DNA of 55,636 nucleotides from Hydrogenophaga sp. (GCA_018993155.1 JAGKSX010000074.1:1-55636); one strand, 5' to 3'; numbered from the stretch's first letter, positions 35,660 through 48,823 are shown. Notes: generated from the sequence alone by a model not told the origin. Numbers and translations: made by a program.

Positions 35660-36067
35660 TCAGGCGACGAGGATTTCCGGCATCGGCCAGAGCTGCTCCA
35701 GCGTGTGCACCACGTCGCGCAGGCGGAAGGGCTGCAGCAGCAGCCGGCGCACGTCCAGCTCCTTGAGCCGCACCACCAGCTCCGCGTCGGCGCTGGCCGC
35801 CATCACCGCCACCGGAATGTCGGCCTCGCAGCGCAGTTCACCCGCGCGCAGCCGCGTGAGCAGAGCCAAGGCCGCGTCGCGCTCGGCCAGCGAGAGCAGC
35901 AGGCCGTGGTCGACGTTGCTCTGCATCCATTTCTCGCCCTGGGCGATGCTGGTCGCCTGCTGCAGCCGCACCAGCTGCAACTCGCGGCACACCGAGGCCA
36001 CGGTGCCGCGCACCAGGCCATCGGGTTCGATCAGCAGCACCTGCGGCCGGCCCGCAGCGGCGCTCAC
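35660..36067 (-). CDS. degenerate response-regulator receiver domain
   Basis: A 135-residue single-domain protein with the CheY-like pattern: first strand VLLIEPDGLVR with the acidic pair partly kept, and PVAVMAAS and LLQPFR at the positions of the conserved serine/threonine and lysine strands. The third strand reads HGLLLSLAE, so the phosphorylated aspartate is replaced, and the usual KPF is QPF, so the lysine is missing too. It should therefore not be phosphorylated by the normal route. The GTG start at 36067 overlaps the GAF gene stop by four bases (GTGA), indicating coupled translation. Confidence 0.7.
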   Translation of the reverse strand: MSAAAGRPQVLLIEPDGLVRGTVASVCRELQLVRLQQATSIAQGEKWMQSNVDHGLLLSLAERDAALALLTRLRAGELRCEADIPVAVMAASADAELVVRLKELDVRRLLLQPFRLRDVVHTLEQLWPMPEILVA

Positions 36068-36567
36068 GACACCGCCTCCTCGCGCCGGAACAGCTCCTCC
36101 ACCACCAAGTCGCGCAGGCCGTTGAGGATGGCCTCGTCCAGTTTGTCGAAATCGCGCGGGCGCCGGTCCATGATGCACAGCGTGCCCACCACCTGCCCAT
36201 ATGGCAGGCGCAGCAGCGCCCCGGCGTAGAAGCGCACATAGGGCTGGCCCACCACCATGGGGTTGTCGGCGAAGCGGGGATCGGCCAGCGCATCGGGCAC
36301 GATCAGCGTCTTCGCCATCGCCACCGCGTGGCCGCAGAAGGAAATGTCGCGCGGCGTCTCCTGCACATCCTCCAGGCCGAAGGACGACTTGAACCACTGG
36401 CGATCGTGATCGACCAGCGACACCAGCGCAATCGGCACGTTGAACTCCTTGGCCGCGAACGCCGAGATGCGGTCGAAACGCGCTTCGGGCGGCGTGTCCA
36501 GGATCACCAGGTCGCGCAGCGCCTTCAGGCGCTTCGCTTCGTTGTGCGGCAAAGGGGGCTTGATCAT
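36064..36567 (-). CDS. GAF domain protein
   Basis: A 167-residue cytoplasmic protein that is essentially one GAF domain (DRISAFAAKEFNVPIALVSLVD, ISFCGHAVA, PDALADPRF, YAGALLRLPYGQVVGTLCIMD). This form is common as the sensor part of kinases and cyclic-di-GMP enzymes; here it stands alone. The ATG at 36567 has AGGAG at suitable spacing. Its end is coupled to the receiver-like gene, so the two products likely act together. Ligand is unknown. Confidence 0.8.
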   Translation of the reverse strand: MIKPPLPHNEAKRLKALRDLVILDTPPEARFDRISAFAAKEFNVPIALVSLVDHDRQWFKSSFGLEDVQETPRDISFCGHAVAMAKTLIVPDALADPRFADNPMVVGQPYVRFYAGALLRLPYGQVVGTLCIMDRRPRDFDKLDEAILNGLRDLVVEELFRREEAVS

Positions 36568-36707
36568 GCGGGCTCCTGGCCGACGCTGTCGCCGGCTCGC
36601 CTTGAAGATCGGCAGCCAGCCCGGAAACGTGAGACCCGCAAAGCCGACCACGCTCAAATATAAGTAAATTGCGATATAAGAGCAGGCAAGACTACTGGAG
36701 ACGACCC

Positions 36708-37676
36708 GTGCCCCGACTTTCCCTTCGCTGGTGGCTTGCGCCCCTGATCGCCCTGGCCACCTTCGCCGCCCAGGCCCAGCCCGCGGCCGACACCGGCCCG
36801 GCCATGACCGTCGAGGCGGTGGGCCCCCACAGCTACTACGTGCAGGGCCTGACCCAGCTGGGCTCGACCAGGAACCAGAACTTCATCAGCAACGCCGGTT
36901 TCGTGGTCACCCCCGACGGCGTGGTGGTGGTGGACGCGCTGGGCTCGCCCCGACTGGCCGAGCGGCTCACGCAGGTGATCCGCCAACGGACCGACAAGCC
37001 GATCACCCACGTGATCCTGACCCACTACCACGCCGACCACATCTACGGCCTGCAGCACTTCCAGCAACTGGGGGCGAAGATCATCGCGCACAGCGCGTCG
37101 CGCGAGTACATCCAGTCGGACACCGCGCGCCTGCGCCTGGAAGCCTCGCGCACCGATCTCGCGCCCTGGATCAACGAGCAGACCCGCATCGTGCCGGCCG
37201 ACGTCTGGATCGACGGGCCCACCGCCCTGAAGGTCGGCGGCGTGGTGTTCGACCTCACGCCGGTCGGGCCCTCCCACACGCCCGAAGACCTCACGGTGTT
37301 CGTGCCCTCGGAGAAGGTGCTGTTCGCGGGCGACCTGTTCTTCAATGGCCGCCTGCCCTTCGTGGGCCAGGCCAACAGCCGCCAGTGGATCCTGTCGCTG
37401 GAACGCCTGCTGGCCTTCGACGCCAACGCGGTCGTGCCCGGCCACGGCGCCGCGTCCACCGACCCGAAGAAGGACATCGGCACCACGCGCGACTACCTCA
37501 AGCACCTGCGCCAGAGCATGGGCGAGGCTGTCGAGAACTTCGTGCCGTTCGAAGAGGCCTACGACAAGACCGACTGGTCCGCCTTCGAGGCCATGCCCAT
37601 GTTCGGCCCGGCCAACCGCATGAACGCCTACAACACCTACTTGCTGCTGGAGCAGGAGGCGCTGACCAGGAAATGA
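36708..37676 (+). CDS. secreted metallo-beta-lactamase-fold hydrolase
   Basis: A 322-residue zinc hydrolase. The signal peptide [19 protein letters not shown] is followed by the MBL fold with the metal motif [31 protein letters not shown] and VVPGHG. It resembles the SoxH/quinoprotein-relay group of periplasmic MBL proteins; the substrate is unknown and it is not evidently an antibiotic-resistance enzyme. The GTG at 36708 has GGAG seven bases upstream and gives a clean signal peptide. An AT-rich stretch with TATAA elements at 36657-36680 probably holds the promoter. Confidence 0.82.
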   Translation: MPRLSLRWWLAPLIALATFAAQAQPAADTGPAMTVEAVGPHSYYVQGLTQLGSTRNQNFISNAGFVVTPDGVVVVDALGSPRLAERLTQVIRQRTDKPITHVILTHYHADHIYGLQHFQQLGAKIIAHSASREYIQSDTARLRLEASRTDLAPWINEQTRIVPADVWIDGPTALKVGGVVFDLTPVGPSHTPEDLTVFVPSEKVLFAGDLFFNGRLPFVGQANSRQWILSLERLLAFDANAVVPGHGAASTDPKKDIGTTRDYLKHLRQSMGEAVENFVPFEEAYDKTDWSAFEAMPMFGPANRMNAYNTYLLLEQEALTRK

Positions 37677-37677
37677 A

Positions 37678-37706
37678 AAGCCCCGGGGCTCGACGTCCCG
37701 GGGCTT
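37678..37706. terminator. bidirectional terminator between MBL and katG genes
   Basis: Arms AAGCCCCGGG (37678-37687) and CCCGGGGCTT (37697-37706) are perfectly complementary with a nine-base loop, between two convergent genes. Confidence 0.8.
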
Positions 37707-37731
37707 GGAGTCCAGCGGCCGGCCGGGCCGA

Positions 37732-39943
<2,212 letters not shown>

Positions 39944-39965
39944 AACAAATGCCTGGATGAAGGGC

Positions 39966-39980
39966 ATAGGCAGTGCCTAT
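39966..39980. promoter_or_regulatory. OxyR-like operator
   Basis: ATAGGCAGTGCCTAT is a perfect palindrome with the ATAG-N7-CTAT form of the OxyR half-motif. It lies 22 bases upstream of the katG -35 box. The second ATAG-N7-CTAT element, seven bases closer to the promoter on the minus strand, is only weakly matched (ATCC-N7-TGTT). The site also lies close to the end of the AEC transporter gene. Confidence 0.55.
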
Positions 39981-39986
39981 TGCGCT

Positions 39987-40949
39987 TCAGGTCAGCAGCG
40001 CCACGGCCCCGGAGAACGTCAGGAAAGCCGCCGCGGTCGTCACGAGAATGATGCGGGCGATGCGCCCATTGTCCGCGCCGAAGCGCTCGGCCAGCAGCGA
40101 GACGTTGCTCGCGCTGGGCAGCGCGGCCACCAGCACCATCACCACCAGCGTCGGCCACGGCAGCGGCGCACCCGCGCGGATGGCCAGCCAGCCCACGGCG
40201 AGCACCAGCAGCGGGTGCACGAAGAGCTTCATCAGCGCCACCGGCAGGTAGTCGGCCAGGGGCATGGGGTGGTTGGCGGTCATCTGCGCGCGCGCCAGCA
40301 CCGCGCCAATGGTGAACAGCGCCACGGGCGAGGCCGAATCGGCCAGCAGCCACACCGTCTGCTCCACCGGCTTGGGCAGGGTGAAGGCCCAGGCCGAGGC
40401 CAGGCCGCCGAGCACGATGGCCCAGGGCATGGGGTTGGTGAGCACACCCTTGAGCGCCTTGCGCGTGGCCTCGGCCACCGCCGAGCGGCCCTGGCCCTGC
40501 GCCTCGTCCAGGCGCGAGAGCGCGATGCACAACGAGCTGGTGATCACCATGTCCACCACCATGGTGAGGATGACGGTGCCGGCCGCCGACGCGCCGAGCA
40601 GGGCCACGATCAGCGGCACGCCCATGAAGCCCGAGTTGGGAAAGGCCGCCACCAGCGCGCCCAGGGACGCGTCGTTCCAGCGGATGCGCGCGTTGCGCGT
40701 GAAGGCGATGGTGGCGCCCACCACGATAAGGCCGCACAGCAGGTACAGGCCGGCCACCCAGCCATCGAGCAGCTGCGCGATCGGCGTGGTGGAACCGAAG
40801 CGGTACAGCATGCAGGGCAGCGCGAAGAACAGCACGAAGCCGTTGAGCCCGGGAATGGCCTCCAGCGGCAGCAAGCGCCGGCGCGCGGCGACGTAGCCGG
40901 CGAGCACGAGCGCGAAGAAGGGGAAGGTGACCAGCAGGATGTGCAGCAC
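39987..40949 (-). CDS. AEC family permease
   Basis: A 320-residue membrane protein with about ten hydrophobic segments in two halves, of the auxin-efflux-carrier family of organic-acid or malonate-type transporters. PNSGFMGVPLI and SNVSLLAERFGAD are the conserved AEC motifs of the first and second halves. The GTG at 40949 starts the first membrane segment directly and no in-frame ATG lies near. It is upstream of katG on the same strand, but katG has its own promoter. The helicase gene rep is divergent, with about 100 bases between. Confidence 0.83.
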   Translation of the reverse strand: MLHILLVTFPFFALVLAGYVAARRRLLPLEAIPGLNGFVLFFALPCMLYRFGSTTPIAQLLDGWVAGLYLLCGLIVVGATIAFTRNARIRWNDASLGALVAAFPNSGFMGVPLIVALLGASAAGTVILTMVVDMVITSSLCIALSRLDEAQGQGRSAVAEATRKALKGVLTNPMPWAIVLGGLASAWAFTLPKPVEQTVWLLADSASPVALFTIGAVLARAQMTANHPMPLADYLPVALMKLFVHPLLVLAVGWLAIRAGAPLPWPTLVVMVLVAALPSASNVSLLAERFGADNGRIARIILVTTAAAFLTFSGAVALLT

Positions 40950-41051
40950 GGGGCCGATTGTCTCAGGCGCCCGTGGGCGACCCGCGACACCCCGCCCGGT
41001 ATGATCCAACGCTCTTTTCCCGCCTTTCCCGACGCCCGCCCGCCTCCCTCC

Positions 41052-43126
<2,075 letters not shown>

Positions 43127-43130
<4 letters not shown>

Positions 43131-43609
43131 AACACCTCTGCCTCGCCGCCGCGTGGGCGCTGCTGGCCGGCGCCGGCCATGCGCAAGCGCCGGCCACGCC
43201 CCCGACCGTCTGCAGCCAACCCGGCGACATGGCGCCCAGCCAGCTCTACGGCTTGTGGCAGCTGGTGCTGTGGCCGCAGGAGGGGGGCAGCGAGGCCGCG
43301 CCCGCCTCCACCGGCGCGTTGCTGTTCGAGCGCCACCCGGAGTACCCGGACAGCGTGCGCGGCAGCCTGAAGCGCACCACCGCCGGCAACGACCGGCAGG
43401 CGGTGGTGTCCGGGGACGTCGTGGACGGCGAGTTCAACCTCGACGAGTCGGCCGACGGCGTGAGCATGGACGCGGTGTGGGAAGGCCTCGTCACCGCCCC
43501 GGGATGCGGCCAGGAACTGCGCGGCATCCGCCGCTCCGCCCTGGGGCGCGGCACGCCGCCCGAGCCGGTGATGAATTTCGTGCTGAAGAAAGTGTCGGGC
43601 TGGCGCTGA
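43127..43609 (+). CDS. small secreted protein, unknown function
   Basis: A 160-residue protein with a signal peptide (CLAAAWALLAGAGHAQ). The rest (YGLWQLVLWP, GSLKRTTAGNDRQAVVSGDVVDGEFNLDES, GCGQELRGIRR) reads as a small beta-rich periplasmic domain with two cysteines; I do not recognise the family. The ATG overlaps the rep stop (ATGA), so translation is coupled to rep although the two products should act in different compartments. A perfect hairpin follows the gene. Confidence 0.72.
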
Positions 43610-43629
43610 GCCCCTGACGCATCAGGGGC
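43610..43629. terminator. hairpin between convergent genes
   Basis: GCCCCTGA-CGCA-TCAGGGGC is a perfect 8-bp hairpin that starts right after the stop codon of the secreted protein and contains the stop codon of the opposite small gene. There is no T-run, so termination strength is uncertain. Confidence 0.5.
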
Positions 43630-43870
43630 GGGGATTCGCCGGCGGTTGCAGCAGGTGCCGGTTTTCCGGCGCCTGGAAAAAATCCACCAGCACCTGCAGG
43701 TCGCGCTTGCTGAACTGCGCGTAACCCTCGCCGGACTCGATGCGCGAAGACATGACGGCCACACCCTCGTCGAAGAAGTGCAGCGACAGGCCGCGGTCCA
43801 GCACCACGTCGGTGATCTCACCCTGCGGCGACACGGCCGCGCCGGGGCTGGAGCGGGTGGTGCGGCGCAT
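43622..43870 (-). CDS. small hypothetical protein coupled to TRAP permease
   Basis: An 82-residue soluble protein (LSLHFFDEGVAVMSSRIESGEGYAQFSKRDL in pieces, with VVLDRGLSLHFF and LVDFFQAPENR). I recognise no family. Its ATG shares one base with the TRAP large-permease stop (TGATG), so it is probably translated from the same message. The regular alternation of hydrophobic residues supports real coding. Confidence 0.6.
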   Translation of the reverse strand: MRRTTRSSPGAAVSPQGEITDVVLDRGLSLHFFDEGVAVMSSRIESGEGYAQFSKRDLQVLVDFFQAPENRHLLQPPANPRP

Positions 43871-45153
43871 CAGAAGCCCAGCGCGTGCGGCAGCCAGGTG
43901 GAGATCGCGGGCACGAAGGTGAGCAGCAACAGCACCACGAGGTGGGCCCACAGGAAGGGTGGCAGCTCGCGCGTGAGGGCCATCAGCGGCACCTTGGTCG
44001 CCACCGAGGTGACGAACAGCAGCCCGCCCACGGGCGGCGTGATCATGCCCAGCGTGAGGTTGACGATGACCACCATCGCGAAGTGGATCGGGTCGATGCC
44101 CAGCGCGGCCGCGATCGGCGCCAGGATGGGCACGAGGATGGTGACCCCGGGCAGCGGCTCCATGAAGATGCCGAACAGCAGCAGCAGGATGTTCACCGCG
44201 ATCAGGAAGGTGACGGGCGAGAGGTCCCAGCCGATGATGGCCTGCGCCAGGTCCTGCGGCACGCCTTCGATGGTGAGCACCCAGGCAAAGGCCGACGAGG
44301 CCGCCACCACGAACAGCACCGAGGCGGTGAGCATGGCCGAGCGCGCCGCGATGCCGGGCAGCGCCGACCACTTGAGCGTGCCGTAGACCCATTTGCCGCA
44401 GACCAGCGCGTAGAACACCGCGACCACCGAGGCTTCGGTGGGCGTGAAGACGCCGAAGCGGATGCCGACCAGGATGATCACCACCAGGAACAGCGCGGGC
44501 ACGGCCTTGATGGTGTTCATGAGCATCTCGCGGCCGGTGGGGCGTGGGGCGTCGGAGCGGAAGTCGCGCTGGCGGCAGACCCACCAGTTGACCCAGCTCA
44601 TGGCGGCGGCGATCAGCAGGCCGGGGATGAAACCGGCGATGAACAGCGCGCCGACGGAGACGTGTTCGTCCTGCAGCGCGTAGATGATCATGATGATCGA
44701 GGGTGGAATGATGGGCCCCACGATGGCCGTGCTGGCGGTCAGCGCGGCGGCGTAGGCGCGGTCGTAGCCGGCCTTGTCCATCATGCGCACCATCATCGAG
44801 CCCGGGCCGGCAGCGTCCGCCAGGGCCGAGCCCGAGATGCCCGAAAAGATGGTGAGCGACAACACGTTGGCGTAACCCAGGCCGCCGCGCAGGTGGCCAA
44901 CGAACTGCGAGGCGAAGCGCAGCAGCACCAGCGTGAGCGCCCCGCCCGACATGATCTCGGCCGCGAGGATGAAGAAGGGCACCGCCATCAACGGGAAGCT
45001 GTCCACGCCGGTGAACATTTCCTTGAAGACGATGATCTGCGGGTAGTGCCCGCCCAGGGCCACGGCCAGGGCGGCGGCGATGGCGAGCGAGAACGCCACG
45101 GGCACGCCGATCAGCATGAGCACGACGGCGGCGACGAACAGGGTGATGACCAT
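43870..45153 (-). CDS. dctM: TRAP transporter large permease (DctM)
   Basis: A 427-residue membrane protein, the ion-coupled channel of a tripartite periplasmic organic-acid transporter. It has about twelve hydrophobic segments. SGISGSALADAAGPGSMMVRMM and GPIIPPSIIMIIYA are the DctM signatures, and ITPPVGGLLFVTS is the matching second-half motif. It follows the small permease gene by 23 bases, and a small hypothetical gene overlaps its end. Confidence 0.92.
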   Translation of the reverse strand: MVITLFVAAVVLMLIGVPVAFSLAIAAALAVALGGHYPQIIVFKEMFTGVDSFPLMAVPFFILAAEIMSGGALTLVLLRFASQFVGHLRGGLGYANVLSLTIFSGISGSALADAAGPGSMMVRMMDKAGYDRAYAAALTASTAIVGPIIPPSIIMIIYALQDEHVSVGALFIAGFIPGLLIAAAMSWVNWWVCRQRDFRSDAPRPTGREMLMNTIKAVPALFLVVIILVGIRFGVFTPTEASVVAVFYALVCGKWVYGTLKWSALPGIAARSAMLTASVLFVVAASSAFAWVLTIEGVPQDLAQAIIGWDLSPVTFLIAVNILLLLFGIFMEPLPGVTILVPILAPIAAALGIDPIHFAMVVIVNLTLGMITPPVGGLLFVTSVATKVPLMALTRELPPFLWAHLVVLLLLTFVPAISTWLPHALGF

Positions 45154-45176
45154 GATGGGGGTTCCGCGTCAGGGGC

Positions 45177-45692
45177 TCAGAGCGAGGCGGCCGCCTCGGC
45201 GTCCATCTCGGGCGACTCGTGGAAGCGGCCGTCGATCACGTAGCGCCGCACCAGGAAGGCCAGGTGCACCAGCATCAGGATGAAGCCCGCGGGCAAGGCC
45301 GAGTAGATCCAGGCGAACGAGATGCCGGTGGCGGGCGTGGTCTGGAACCGCATCACGCTGGTGTAGACGATGGAGAAGTACGTCATCGAGACGCAGAAAC
45401 CCGCGATCAGCAGCACCACCAGCGCGCGCAGCACCCGCGCCAGCGGCGTGGGCACGGCCTGGTGCAGGTTGTCGATCGCCACGTGCCCACCGAAGCGCAG
45501 CACCAGCCCGGCGCCGAGAAAGGTGCCCCAGATCATGAGGTGGCGCGCGACCTCTTCGGCCCAGACGATGGAGTCGTTGGTGGTGTAGCGCAGCACGACG
45601 TTGGCGAACACGATGACGGACATCGCCGCCAACAGCAGGATCAGCACCCAGCGGTTGACGGCCACCAGGGCGTTCTCGAATCGGTCGATCAT
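45177..45692 (-). CDS. dctQ: TRAP transporter small permease (DctQ)
   Basis: A 171-residue protein with four membrane segments (NRWVLILLLAAMSVIVFANV; WAEEVARHLMIWGTFLGAGL; RVLRALVVLLIAGFCVSM; SALPAGFILMLVHLAFLV). The EEVARHLMIWGTFLG stretch is the DctQ signature. It pairs with DctM in the inner membrane. I chose ATG 45692, which has AGGA upstream and begins the family's usual N-terminus; 45719 would add nine residues. Confidence 0.9.
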   Translation of the reverse strand: MIDRFENALVAVNRWVLILLLAAMSVIVFANVVLRYTTNDSIVWAEEVARHLMIWGTFLGAGLVLRFGGHVAIDNLHQAVPTPLARVLRALVVLLIAGFCVSMTYFSIVYTSVMRFQTTPATGISFAWIYSALPAGFILMLVHLAFLVRRYVIDGRFHESPEMDAEAAASL

Positions 45693-45763
45693 GGGGGGTT
45701 CCTGCGGCGCTCGTGCCAAAGCGAACCACCCGGCACGGGGCCGGGCGGTGGGGGGTCAGACGG

Positions 45764-46750
45764 TCACTTCGCGTTGGCGATGCGGTCGATCAGCTCTTTG
45801 CCGTACTTGGAGGCGTACTGCTGGTAGGCCGGCGAGAGGGCCTGCTGGAACGGCGCCTTGTTGGGCACCTCGGTGATCTGCATGCCCTGGGCGCGCAACT
45901 CGTCCACACCCTTCTTCTCGATGTCGTCGACGAACTGGCGCATGGCCTTCGCGCCTTCCTTGGCGCCCGCGGTCACGGCGGCCTTCTGGCCGTCGTTGAG
46001 CGAGTCCCAGAACTTGGGCGAGACCAGCAGCATGGCCGGCGAATACACGTGGCCCGTGAGCGCCAGGTGCTTCTGCACGGCCGAGAGCTTGGCCGAGGCG
46101 ATCACCGAGATCGGGTTCTCCTGACCGTCGATGGTGCCTTGCTGCAGCGCGCCGGTGACTTCGGGCCAGGCCATGGGCGTGGGCGCGGCGCCCAGCGTGC
46201 GGAAGGCGGTGATGTGCACCGGGTTTTCCATCGTGCGGATCTTCAGGCCTTTGAGGTCTTCGGGCTTGGTGATCGGGTGCTTGCCGTTGGTGATGTGGCG
46301 GAAACCCTGCTCGCCCCAGGCCAGCGCGACCAGGTTGCGCGACTTGAACCTGCCCAGCAGGTCCTGCCCGATCGGGCCGTCGAGCACGCTGCGTGCGTGG
46401 TTGATGTCGCGGAACAGAAAGGGAATGTCGGTCACACCGACCTCGGGCACGAAGTTGCTCAGCGTGCCAGAGGAGACGATGGCCGCTTCCACGGTGCCCA
46501 GCTGCAGGCCTTCGAGCAGCTCGCGCTCGCCACCCAGCGCACTGGAGGGGAATTGACGGAACTTGAACTGGCCATTCGTGGCCTTCTCGAACGAAGCGGC
46601 CCAGGCATTGGCGCCGGCACCGTAGTGCGAGTTCGGGGCCAGGGCGTAGCCGATCTTGACTTCGCGGGTCTGGGCATGCGCAGCGGTGCTGATGGCAAGG
46701 ACTGCGGCGCCCACGGCCAGCAGGCCGGCGCGGCGGGAAATGGACATCAT
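45764..46750 (-). CDS. dctP: TRAP transporter substrate-binding protein (DctP)
   Basis: A 328-residue periplasmic binding protein. The signal peptide SRRAGLLAVGAAVLAISTAAHA is followed by the DctP fold: KIGYALAPNSHYGAGANAWA, GLKIRTMENPVHITAF with the conserved arginine that grips the substrate carboxylate, and GTIDGQENPISVI. This points to an organic acid, not further defined. GGAG precedes the ATG by nine bases. It starts the operon dctP-dctQ-dctM-small gene and is divergent from a LysR regulator. Confidence 0.92.
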   Translation of the reverse strand: MMSISRRAGLLAVGAAVLAISTAAHAQTREVKIGYALAPNSHYGAGANAWAASFEKATNGQFKFRQFPSSALGGERELLEGLQLGTVEAAIVSSGTLSNFVPEVGVTDIPFLFRDINHARSVLDGPIGQDLLGRFKSRNLVALAWGEQGFRHITNGKHPITKPEDLKGLKIRTMENPVHITAFRTLGAAPTPMAWPEVTGALQQGTIDGQENPISVIASAKLSAVQKHLALTGHVYSPAMLLVSPKFWDSLNDGQKAAVTAGAKEGAKAMRQFVDDIEKKGVDELRAQGMQITEVPNKAPFQQALSPAYQQYASKYGKELIDRIANAK

Positions 46751-46793
46751 GTTTGTCTCCGATCGTTGTATGCCGGGTATGGCGGTCGCCACT

Positions 46794-46823
46794 GTATTGA
46801 GATGCCGGCATTCGAGCCAATAC
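46794..46823. promoter_or_regulatory. candidate LysR operator between dctP and LysR gene
   Basis: GTATTG (46794-46799) and CAATAC (46818-46823) form an inverted repeat around the palindrome ATGCCGGCAT (46802-46811). Nested dyads of this sort in a divergent gap are usual for LysR-type regulator sites. A -10-like TATGAT (46843-46848) ends six bases before the LysR ATG. Confidence 0.45.
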
Positions 46824-46854
46824 CGTTTGCAGGCCTCTGCTATATGATTTTCGT

Positions 46855-47772
46855 ATGCCTGACATCCGGCAACTCCGCTATTTCATCGCCGTCGCCGAAG
46901 AGCTGAACTTCATGCGCGCGGCCGAGCGCCTGCACATCAGCCAGCCGCCCCTCTCGGTCCAGATCAAGGCCCTGGAGGAAGAACTCGGGGTGCAACTGTT
47001 CGAGCGCACCAACCGGGGCGTGGTCATGACGCCGGCCTCGCAGACCTACTACGTGGAAGTGCGTGCGGTGCTCGCGCGGCTGGAACACGCGCGCATCCTG
47101 GCGCAGCGCAGCGCGCGCGGCGACACCGGCTCGCTGGCGGTGGGCTTCGTGTCGATCGCCAACGTCACCATGCTGCCCCAGACCCTCAAGCTCTGCCGCG
47201 AGCGCTACCCCGGCATCGAGCTGCACCTGTCGGAAGAGACGCTGGACATGCAGGTGCCCAACCTCAAGACCAACAAGATCGACATTGGCATCGCGCCCGG
47301 GCCGATCAACGAGCCCGGCCTGTCGTTCCAGCCGCTGTTCGACGAGCGCCTGGTGCTGGCCTTGCCCGACAGCATGAAGGAGGCGCACATGAAGAGCCCG
47401 AGCATGAAGCTCTTCAAGCACCAGCCCTTCGTGCTGTTCGGCCGCCCGATGGCGCCCGGCCTGTACGACGCGGTGCAGGACTACTGCGCGCGCGCCGGCT
47501 TCACGCCCGAGATCGTGCAATACGCGCGCCAGATGCAGACCATCATCTCCATCGTGTCCACCGGCCTGTGCATCTCGCTCATTCCGTCCTCGCTCTCGCA
47601 GCTGCAGCGCCCGGGCGTGGCCTACGTGGTGCCGAAGGAGCCCAGCCCGATCGTGCGCATGGGCCTGCTCTACCGCACGCAGGATCGCAACCCGGCGGTG
47701 AAGAACTTCATCGACATCGCGGCCGAGGCGTCCCGCTCGTGGAAGAAGCGGCGCCCGCCCGCCCTGCGCTGA
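46855..47772 (+). CDS. LysR-family transcriptional regulator
   Basis: A 305-residue regulator with the N-terminal winged helix (LRYFIAVAEELNFMRAAERLHISQPPLSVQIKALEEELGVQLFER) and a periplasmic-binding-protein-like sensor domain (GFVSIANVTMLPQTLK). The DNA-binding domain resembles BenM/CatM-type regulators of aromatic and organic-acid use. It is divergent from the TRAP operon, so control of that transporter by its substrate is the likely role. No ribosome site precedes the ATG; TATGAT six bases away suggests a leaderless message. Confidence 0.9.
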   Translation: MPDIRQLRYFIAVAEELNFMRAAERLHISQPPLSVQIKALEEELGVQLFERTNRGVVMTPASQTYYVEVRAVLARLEHARILAQRSARGDTGSLAVGFVSIANVTMLPQTLKLCRERYPGIELHLSEETLDMQVPNLKTNKIDIGIAPGPINEPGLSFQPLFDERLVLALPDSMKEAHMKSPSMKLFKHQPFVLFGRPMAPGLYDAVQDYCARAGFTPEIVQYARQMQTIISIVSTGLCISLIPSSLSQLQRPGVAYVVPKEPSPIVRMGLLYRTQDRNPAVKNFIDIAAEASRSWKKRRPPALR

Positions 47773-47779
47773 TGGCCGT

Positions 47780-48424
47780 TCAAATCCCTCGCATGCCGGT
47801 CGCGGCAGCGAAACGCGCCAGCGTCCAGCCGCTGCCGAGCAACAACATGCGCGTGTGCAGCGCGTCCATCACCTCGGGCGCCACCTCCGGCCCGAGGTAG
47901 GTCAGGGTCTTGTCCTGCAGGCGCACGCAGCCCAGCTCATGATCACGCGCCAGCGAACGCCACAGCGCGTGCGCACCCGGCGACTGGCGCGCGCCGGTCA
48001 CCAGACACAGGCCCGCGCCCAGGCCCCAACGGTAGATGGCGCTCGCCAGGCCGCGCCGCTGGTAGGCCTCGCCGTAGCTGGAATGGGGGGCGCGCACCAC
48101 GCGGTCGGCCGCGCGGTTGACTTCGATGAGGCGGTTGAACACCGTGTAGCCCGCCAGCCGTCGGTGCCGGACGTCTTCCACATACACATAGAACTCGCCA
48201 TCGGCCTCGCGGTAGCGCACCACGAGGTCCGGATCGTTCAGCGGGATGGCGGGAATGCCATGCAGGCGATCACCGGGCTGGTGGATGCGGTCGTAGATTG
48301 AACCGAAGGCGTCCTCCATGGGCTGGCTGGGACGCTCCACGTCGATGCGCAGCTCCGTGCACCGGCGCCACCAAGCAGGTGGCGCGAACGACCAGGAAGG
48401 TGGAGGCGAAAGGGTGAGAACCAT
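47780..48424 (-). CDS. GNAT-like acetyltransferase, tentative
   Basis: A 214-residue protein. GEFYVYVEDVRHRRLAGYTVF, then APHSSYGEAYQRRGLASAIYRWGL, looks like the central strand and the acetyl-CoA-binding Q/RxxG turn of GNAT enzymes (YQRRGLASAIY). The C-terminus (ALWRSLARDHELGCVR) is also in keeping with this fold. Acceptor unknown. An acyl-homoserine-lactone synthase was considered but its signatures are missing. It reads away from the gap with the inverted repeat at 48566. Confidence 0.55.
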   Translation of the reverse strand: MVLTLSPPPSWSFAPPAWWRRCTELRIDVERPSQPMEDAFGSIYDRIHQPGDRLHGIPAIPLNDPDLVVRYREADGEFYVYVEDVRHRRLAGYTVFNRLIEVNRAADRVVRAPHSSYGEAYQRRGLASAIYRWGLGAGLCLVTGARQSPGAHALWRSLARDHELGCVRLQDKTLTYLGPEVAPEVMDALHTRMLLLGSGWTLARFAAATGMRGI

Positions 48425-48823
48425 GGACGGAAAACTCCAGACGTGCAGGCACGGCCGCGCGCGAGCGCGGGCGTGGAACGGCCTTGGCGAAGAGGGCCGG
48501 GCGGCAGGTGCGTGGAGGGAGTGGACTCGGGCCGCGGGCTAGCCGCAGGCCTCGATGCGCCGGAGGCGTTGACCTGTCACGCTCAGGTCAACGCGAAACG
48601 AATGTGCGGCCAGAGGCCCACGGGCATGGCGACGCGGCCGACGAGGGCATCGGCGATGAAGAACGGGCGCGCGCGCACCCACGCCATCACCAAGGTGGCG
48701 CGGGCTTGTGTGAAGAGGCGCACCCGACATGAAGAAACAAACGCTCCGCTGGACGACTGATGGTTGTCAACGCGGGATGTTAGGGGCGCACCCATATCGC
48801 ACGCGGGAGGTGCGGTATTGCGT
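48425..48823. other. 400-base gap with perfect inverted repeat
   Basis: No convincing gene is present. Arms 48566-48576 (GCGTTGACCTG) and 48584-48594 (CAGGTCAACGC) are perfectly complementary over 11 bases around a seven-base spacer. An open minus-strand frame ending at 48583 has a short plausible stretch (LVMAWVRARPFFIADALVG) but no good start, so it may be a remnant. The inverted repeat could be an operator or a stop hairpin between two genes on the minus strand. Confidence 0.5.

Noticed and set aside
47780-48424. Acyl-homoserine-lactone synthase
   Set aside because: The length is similar but the conserved Arg/Phe/Trp/Asp pattern of LuxI proteins is not visible and no LuxR gene is close; a GNAT-like enzyme fits better.
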